A stretch of 64,000 nucleotides of DNA from positions 196,099 through 260,098 of the forward strand of contig CAYFMQ010000003.1 of the NCBI GenBank assembly GCA_964344255.1, read 5' to 3'. Within the stretch, counting starts at the first letter, position 1. Every line of letters begins with the position of its first letter. Source of the stretch: JAJFIE01 sp964344255. GTDB lineage: Bacteria > Pseudomonadota > Alphaproteobacteria > Rhodospirillales > Casp-alpha2. The notes under the pieces are model-generated. The model saw only the letters and a list, made by a program, of their open reading frames with translations. It searched no databases and was not told the origin of the DNA. Positions 59,580 to 64,000 of this stretch are shown in pieces. The translations under genes and the position numbers were made by a program.

Positions 59580-60242
59580 TCAAGTTTTCTGCGCCAGCGT
59601 CAGGCCGTCACCAATGGGCACCATGGACAGGTACACCCGCTCATCCGAATAGAGGTGTTCGTTGAATTCGCGGATTTTCACCGTCGCGTTGTCGTTTACG
59701 GCCGGATCGGCGACAGCGCCGCTCCACAGGACATTGTCGATCAAGATCAGACCACCCGGGCGCACCAGTTCCAGCCCCAGTTCGTAATAATCCCGATACC
59801 CTTCCTTGTCGGCATCGATGAACATCATGTCGAAGGTTTCGGCGTCGCCATTATCGATCAGGTTCTTCAACGAAACCTGGGCCCCGTCCAGGTGCAGGGT
59901 GATTCGGTCGGCTACCCCGGCTTTGTCCCAGTAGCGCCGGGCGATACTTGTGAATTCCTCGCTGATATCGCAGCACACGATGCGGGCGTCATCGGGCATG
60001 GCCAGCGCCATGGCGGTCGAGCTGTAGCCGGTAAACGTGCCCACTTCCAGATAGCGCTTGGCCCCGGTCAACCGCGCGAGCATCGCCATGAACTGTCCCT
60101 GTTCCGGGGCGATCTGCATATTGGCGAGTTCGTGCCGGCTGGTTTCGTTGCGCAGCTCCGCCAGGATGGCGGGCTCGTGAAGGGAGACGTCCAGAAGGTA
60201 CTGATACAGGCGGTCGTCCAGGTTTACGGTGCGGTTTGACAT
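59580..60242 (-). CDS. Class I SAM-dependent O-methyltransferase (CCoAOMT-like)
   Basis: This 220-residue protein of the O-methyltransferase family 3 has the SAM-binding YLEVGTFTGYSSTAMALAMP, the acidic strand CCDISEEF, the metal-binding FDMMFIDADKEGYRDYYELG and GGLILIDNVLWSGAVADPAV. This order matches caffeoyl-CoA/catechol O-methyltransferases that need Mg2+. The natural phenolic or other substrate is unknown. It starts ATG 60242 and is divergent from pepA with a 205-base spacer; it forms no operon with the broken kinase gene, 110 bases away. Confidence 0.92.
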   Translation of the reverse strand: MSNRTVNLDDRLYQYLLDVSLHEPAILAELRNETSRHELANMQIAPEQGQFMAMLARLTGAKRYLEVGTFTGYSSTAMALAMPDDARIVCCDISEEFTSIARRYWDKAGVADRITLHLDGAQVSLKNLIDNGDAETFDMMFIDADKEGYRDYYELGLELVRPGGLILIDNVLWSGAVADPAVNDNATVKIREFNEHLYSDERVYLSMVPIGDGLTLAQKT

Positions 60243-60447
60243 AGTGGTTTATTGCCCTGTTGATGGATGGTGCAGATAGCGGCTATGGAAACTTTGGGAT
60301 CGTTAAAACTTATCCTTCCCTTTACGGGTGTCTACAGTAGAGTATGGCGCAAGAGCCCTCCGTTCACGCGTGAATTTTCCGGCGTGTTTGTATAGGTGGC
60401 GCTGAAACCGTTTATAAACAAGATTTAAAAGACGAGGACCCATCATC

Positions 60448-61959
60448 ATGAAAATTGCTTTCGCAAACCCGGGAGTACCGGCGGCAGGCGTTGTCTGCGT
60501 CGGCGTCACGGCAAACCGCAAATTGACGAACGGCGCCAAATCACTGGACAAGCAGTTGAAAGGGGCCGTGTCGCGGGCGGTCAAGGTCGGCGCGTTCGAG
60601 GGCAAGCGAGGGCAGTCTGTCACCATTCCCGCGCCGGGCGGCAGCAAGCTGGACGCCGTTCTGGTTGTCGGCTTGGGTGAGGCCAAGTCCTTCGATGCGC
60701 TGGCGTGCCAGGAACTTGGCGGGAACATCTATGCATCCCTGTCCACCGCCCGCTCGGCGGCGGTTTCCGTCTCCATCGACGCCTTGCGCGGCTGCAAGCT
60801 CAGCGCCGGTGAAATCGCCGCTGAAATGGCGCTTGGCGCACGGTTGCGGTCCTATCGTTTCGACAAGTACCGCACCAAGGAGGACGCCTCCGCGAAGCCG
60901 ACCCTCAAGACCCTGACGTTCCGGGGCGAAGAGGCGGCGAAAGCCCGCAAGATATTCGCCTCCCATGACAGGGTGGCGGACGGCGTCATGTTCACCCGCG
61001 ACCTCGTCAGCGAACCGGCCAATATCCTGTATCCTGAAACCCTGGCGAAGGAAGCTCGCAAGCTGAGCAAGCTCGGCATCAAGGTCGAAGTGCTTAATAA
61101 GGCGCAGTTGACGAAGCTCGGCATGGGCGCGCTGCTGGGTGTGGCCCAGGGCAGCGTGCGCGATCCCCGAGTGGTGGTGATGCAGTGGAACGGTGCTTCT
61201 AAAAAACCCGGCAAGGGCAAGGACGGACCTGTCGCCTTCATCGGCAAGGGCGTCACCTTCGATACCGGCGGCATTTCCCTCAAGCCCGCAGGCGGCATGG
61301 AAGAGATGAAATGGGACATGGGCGGTTCCGGCGTTGTTATCGGCCTGATGAAGGCCCTGGCGGGCCGTAAGGCCAAGGTCAATGCCGTCGGTATCGTCGG
61401 CTTGGTGGAAAACATGCCAGGCGGTAATGCGCAGCGTCCGGGTGACATCGTGACCTCCATGTCGGGCCAGACCATCGAGGTGCTGAACACCGACGCCGAA
61501 GGCCGGCTGGTGCTTGCCGACGTGCTGCACTACTGCAACACCCGCTTCAAGCCCCGCATGATGGTCGATCTGGCGACCTTGACGGGGGCCATCATCATTT
61601 GCCTGGGCGATGAAAAAGCCGGTCTGTTCTCCAACAATGACGAACTGTCCAATGCCTTGTCGGCGGCCGGTGACAAGGTCGCCGAGAAAGTCTGGCGCAT
61701 GCCCCTGGGCGAGGAATACGACAAGTTGCTGAAATCCGATGCGGCGGACATGAAGAACATTTCCGCAGGCCGCGGAGCCGGCAGCATCACGGCGGCCCAG
61801 TTCCTGCAGCGTTTTGTCGGCGATACGCCGTGGGCGCACCTGGATATTGCAGGCGTTACCTGGTCGAAGAAGGACGCGCCGACCGTTCCGAAGGGCGGTA
61901 CCGGTTTCGGCGTGCGGCTGCTGGACCGTCTGGTTGCCGATTTTTATGAAGGAAAATGA
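60448..61959 (+). CDS. pepA: Leucyl aminopeptidase
   Basis: This 503-residue M17 peptidase has Lys267 and Asp272 in GKGVTFDTGGISLKPAGGME, the signature NTDAEGRL at 347-354 with two metal ligands, the arginine of that motif for catalysis, and SAGRGAGSITAAQFLQRFVG near the C-terminus. The N-terminal domain (residues 1-165) is the variable macro-like domain that binds DNA in E. coli PepA. It is cytoplasmic and hexameric by family. The pair pepA-holC is conserved in Proteobacteria. Here lptF, often divergent from pepA, is not adjacent. Confidence 0.97.
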   Translation: MKIAFANPGVPAAGVVCVGVTANRKLTNGAKSLDKQLKGAVSRAVKVGAFEGKRGQSVTIPAPGGSKLDAVLVVGLGEAKSFDALACQELGGNIYASLSTARSAAVSVSIDALRGCKLSAGEIAAEMALGARLRSYRFDKYRTKEDASAKPTLKTLTFRGEEAAKARKIFASHDRVADGVMFTRDLVSEPANILYPETLAKEARKLSKLGIKVEVLNKAQLTKLGMGALLGVAQGSVRDPRVVVMQWNGASKKPGKGKDGPVAFIGKGVTFDTGGISLKPAGGMEEMKWDMGGSGVVIGLMKALAGRKAKVNAVGIVGLVENMPGGNAQRPGDIVTSMSGQTIEVLNTDAEGRLVLADVLHYCNTRFKPRMMVDLATLTGAIIICLGDEKAGLFSNNDELSNALSAAGDKVAEKVWRMPLGEEYDKLLKSDAADMKNISAGRGAGSITAAQFLQRFVGDTPWAHLDIAGVTWSKKDAPTVPKGGTGFGVRLLDRLVADFYEGK

Positions 61960-62010
61960 CGTCCGCAAGCGGGCGCCCTCAATCGGGCGTCCCTATGCCG
62001 GCATGAATAA

Positions 62011-62463
62011 ATGACTGACATCGCCTTTTACCATTTGCAACGATCCCCTCTTGAACGCGTCCTGCCCAAGTTGCTGGAACGGACGCTGGAGGCGGATAAG
62101 CGCGCCCTGGTCGTCGTCGGCTCCGAGGACCGCGCCGAGGCCCTGGCCCAGCATCTGTGGACTTATGAGCAGGGTTCGTGGTTGCCGCACGGCACTCGGA
62201 AAGACGGTGCGCCCGTAGATCAGCCGGTCTGGCTTACGTCCGAGGATGAAAACGCCAACCAGGCCCAGTTCCTGTTTCTGGCCGATGGGGCAACATCGGC
62301 GTATGTGGATGGTTTTGAACGATGTTTCGAGGTTTTCGATGGAAACGACGATGAGGCCGTCGCCGAGGCCCGGCAACGATGGGCAGCATACAAAGAAGCC
62401 GGCCACAACCTGACCTACTGGCAGCAGGCGGAAAACGGACGATGGGAACAGAAAGCGTCATGA
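62011..62463 (+). CDS. holC: DNA polymerase III chi subunit
   Basis: This 150-residue protein begins MTDIAFYHLQRSPLERVLPK and contains RALVVVGSEDRAEALAQHLW, LPHGTRKDGAPVDQPVWLT and a segment with FEVFDGNDDEAVAEARQRWA. These are the characteristic HolC features. Chi links the clamp loader to single-stranded DNA binding protein at the replication fork. It follows pepA by 51 bases and the ribonuclease D gene starts three bases after its stop, so these genes are likely one transcript. Confidence 0.95.
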   Translation: MTDIAFYHLQRSPLERVLPKLLERTLEADKRALVVVGSEDRAEALAQHLWTYEQGSWLPHGTRKDGAPVDQPVWLTSEDENANQAQFLFLADGATSAYVDGFERCFEVFDGNDDEAVAEARQRWAAYKEAGHNLTYWQQAENGRWEQKAS

Positions 62464-62466
62464 AGA

Positions 62467-63708
62467 ATGAATGACAGGCATATAACCCTGCCCGAAACGC
62501 CCCAGGTAATCACCGACACGGAGACCTTGCGGACCTTTTGCAAACGCGCCGCCGAGGCCCCTTATGTGACGGTCGATACGGAGTTCATGCGCGAAAGCAC
62601 GTTCTGGCCGATCCTGTGCCTGGTGCAGGTCGCCATTGGCGGGGAACGCAAGGCGGATGAGGATGAGCGCACCCTTTCGGCGGTGATTGATCCCCTGGTG
62701 GAGGGGGGAATTGACCTGGGTCCGCTCTATGACCTGTTTGCCAATGAGAGTGTGCTTAAGGTTTTCCATGCCGCGCGCCAGGATCTGGAAATTTTCCACC
62801 ATGAAAGCGGCGCCTTGCCCCATCCGGTGTTCGATACGCAGGTTGCCGCTATGGTATGCGGTCATGGCGATTCTATCGGTTATGAAAATCTGTTACAGCG
62901 CCTGACGGGGGCCAAGGTCGACAAGGGCGCGCGTTTTACGGACTGGTCCGTCCGCCCCTTGAGCGAACGCCAGATCAAGTACGCGTTAGCCGATGTCGTC
63001 TATCTGTGTCCTGCCTATGAAAAACTGCATGACCAGTTACTGAAACGGAACCGGGAGGCGTGGATTGAAGAGGAAATGAATACGTTGCTCGATCCCGCTA
63101 TCTATGACGTCGATCCCATGACCACATTCCGACGCATCAAGTCGAGGAATGCCAAGCCCCGGACTCTGGCTGTCTTGCGGGAACTGGCCGCCTGGCGCGA
63201 ACAGGAAGCACGGCGGCGCAACATGCCCCGTAACCGCATCGTTCGCGATGAAACCCTGTTGGAAATCGCCCACCATGCGCCTGACAACACCGCCAAGCTG
63301 GCGAGAACAAGGGGGCTGGGGCAGCGTATGGCCGAGGGGAAACAGGGCCAGGCCATACTCAAGGCCGTCGAGCGGGGCATGAAGTTGCCCGACAAGGATT
63401 GCCCGAAGCCCGCACAAAAGCCGGATTTGCCGAACGGAATCGGTTCGGCGACCGATCTGCTGAAGGTCATGTTGAAAATGAAGTGCAACGAGTTCGACGT
63501 CGCCCAGAAAATTGTCGCTTCCTCCGAGGACGTGGAACAGATCGCCGCCTACGGCGACAAGGCCGACGTGCCGGCCATGCGAAGCTGGCGCTACGATATA
63601 TACGGCCGGGATGCGCTGCGGATGAGAAACGGCGAATGCGCGTTTGCCCTGAAAGGGAAAAAACTGTTGCTGGTCGATGTCCCGAATGCGGGCTCTAAGG
63701 AAATGTAA
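62467..63708 (+). CDS. rnd: Ribonuclease D (DEDD exonuclease with HRDC domain)
   Basis: This 413-residue protein has exonuclease motifs: exo I VDTEFMRESTFWP (Asp37, Glu39), exo II FHAARQDLEIF and exo III in ERQIKYALADVVYLCPAYEK. An HRDC domain lies at about 215-290 (LAVLRELAAWREQEARRRNM), with a second HRDC-like helical part at about 310-400. It trims 3' ends of tRNA and other small RNAs. It is co-transcribed with holC. The C-terminal extension (LRMRNGECAFALKGKKLLLV) is usual for alphaproteobacterial homologues. Confidence 0.96.
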   Translation: MNDRHITLPETPQVITDTETLRTFCKRAAEAPYVTVDTEFMRESTFWPILCLVQVAIGGERKADEDERTLSAVIDPLVEGGIDLGPLYDLFANESVLKVFHAARQDLEIFHHESGALPHPVFDTQVAAMVCGHGDSIGYENLLQRLTGAKVDKGARFTDWSVRPLSERQIKYALADVVYLCPAYEKLHDQLLKRNREAWIEEEMNTLLDPAIYDVDPMTTFRRIKSRNAKPRTLAVLRELAAWREQEARRRNMPRNRIVRDETLLEIAHHAPDNTAKLARTRGLGQRMAEGKQGQAILKAVERGMKLPDKDCPKPAQKPDLPNGIGSATDLLKVMLKMKCNEFDVAQKIVASSEDVEQIAAYGDKADVPAMRSWRYDIYGRDALRMRNGECAFALKGKKLLLVDVPNAGSKEM

Positions 63709-63838
63709 GCGGTTCAAATAGCCTGCCGCGATTCCGGAAATCGAAAATCGTTAAAACCTACTGTAACAGTGTGTTTTTTTCTGGAAATTTCCTGACCTTT
63801 GTCCAATATAACCCTAGTAAACGTGTAAATTAATGTTT

Positions 63839-63867
63839 GCATGTAATTGCTTGTCCGCATGTGATTG
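63839..63867. promoter_or_regulatory. Direct repeat upstream of the last gene
   Basis: GCATGTAATTG (63839-63849) and GCATGTGATTG (63857-63867) lie 18 bases apart in an AT-rich region about 80-105 bases before the start codon of the following gene. They may form a regulator site or overlap its promoter. Confidence 0.4.
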
Positions 63868-63944
63868 TATGCTTTAAATGATGTGTTTCTGAGTTTTGAA
63901 AGAAGTTTAAAAACAAAGCTCTACCGTTAACGAGGAGTGGAAAA

Positions 63945-64000
63945 TTGGACGACACGATGTTCTCCCAGATGGTTGAGGATATGCCGATCAATGTGATGGT
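63945..64000 (+). CDS. Start of a probable PAS-domain signalling protein (3' end outside window)
   Basis: Only 18 codons are visible: TTG start with GAGGAG six bases upstream, giving MDDTMFSQMVEDMPINVMV. The phrase MVEDMPINVM is typical of the first helix and strand of PAS domains in alphaproteobacterial chemotaxis receptors and related sensors. ATG 63957 is an alternative start without a good ribosome site. The rest of the protein is outside the window, so the class (receptor, kinase or cyclase) is open. Confidence 0.6.
   Translation, partial: MDDTMFSQMVEDMPINVM

Noticed and set aside
60541..61968. 475-codon open frame on the minus strand
   Set aside because: It lies opposite pepA, whose motifs are complete; the antisense translation is His/Gln/Gly-rich without domain features.

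Overview
The window looks like chromosomal DNA of an alphaproteobacterium, most likely Rhodospirillales-like. That placement rests on gene order and is an inference. Several blocks have arrangements typical of the class: rpsF-rpsR-DUF2232, fabD-fabG-acpP-fabF-mltG-yicC-gmk, lptG-lptD-surA-pdxA-rsmA and pepA-holC. No tRNA, rRNA, CRISPR array, transposase, integrase or phage gene was seen. Ten Ns at 22762-22771 mark an assembly join inside a gene.

Layout. 1-1690: ribosomal protein operon on the minus strand with a recognisable promoter. 2061-14495: the most distinctive region, a dissimilatory sulfur-oxidation island. It holds a YeiH-type predicted sulfate exporter with a small membrane protein, a universal stress protein, a membrane-anchored protein of unknown function, a CBS-domain protein, ATP sulfurylase (sat), a 23-residue-repeat protein, three unknown small proteins, the APS reductase genes aprM-aprB-aprA closed by a double hairpin terminator, then an NTF2-like small protein, a SlyD-type FKBP, a metallophosphoesterase and a degenerate CysH-like protein. 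Read together, sulfite is oxidised to APS by AprBA (electrons leaving through AprM), Sat converts APS and pyrophosphate to sulfate and ATP, and the YeiH protein may export the sulfate.

14504-31645: accessory metabolism. A glycosyltransferase-sugar kinase-aldehyde dehydrogenase operon lies divergent from a non-pyrrolysine MttB-family methyltransferase, with a set of 10-bp-phased direct repeats between them. Then follow a secreted HExxH protein, an ICMT-like membrane methyltransferase, a hydratase-Rieske operon with its own repeated operator-like site, Hsp20, a Bcr-type exporter, YaaA, an SDR, a double GFA-domain protein, a gamma-glutamyltransferase and a cytochrome c with a His/Met-rich tail.

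31834-52185: CPA2 antiporter, a 38-residue membrane peptide, the fatty-acid synthesis cluster, MltG, YicC, guanylate kinase, and the LPS-transport/outer membrane block (LptG, LptD, SurA, PdxA, RsmA), followed by an FAD-linked dehydrogenase, Sua5 and CysQ. 52345-64000: an LLM flavin enzyme and an SDR, the divergent AmmeMemoRadiSam genes, a formyltransferase-like protein, a MASE3/PAS histidine kinase broken by a frameshift inside its H-box, an O-methyltransferase, PepA, HolC, RNase D, and the first codons of a probable PAS-domain signalling protein. Functions are assigned by reading motifs in the translated sequence; no database search was run.
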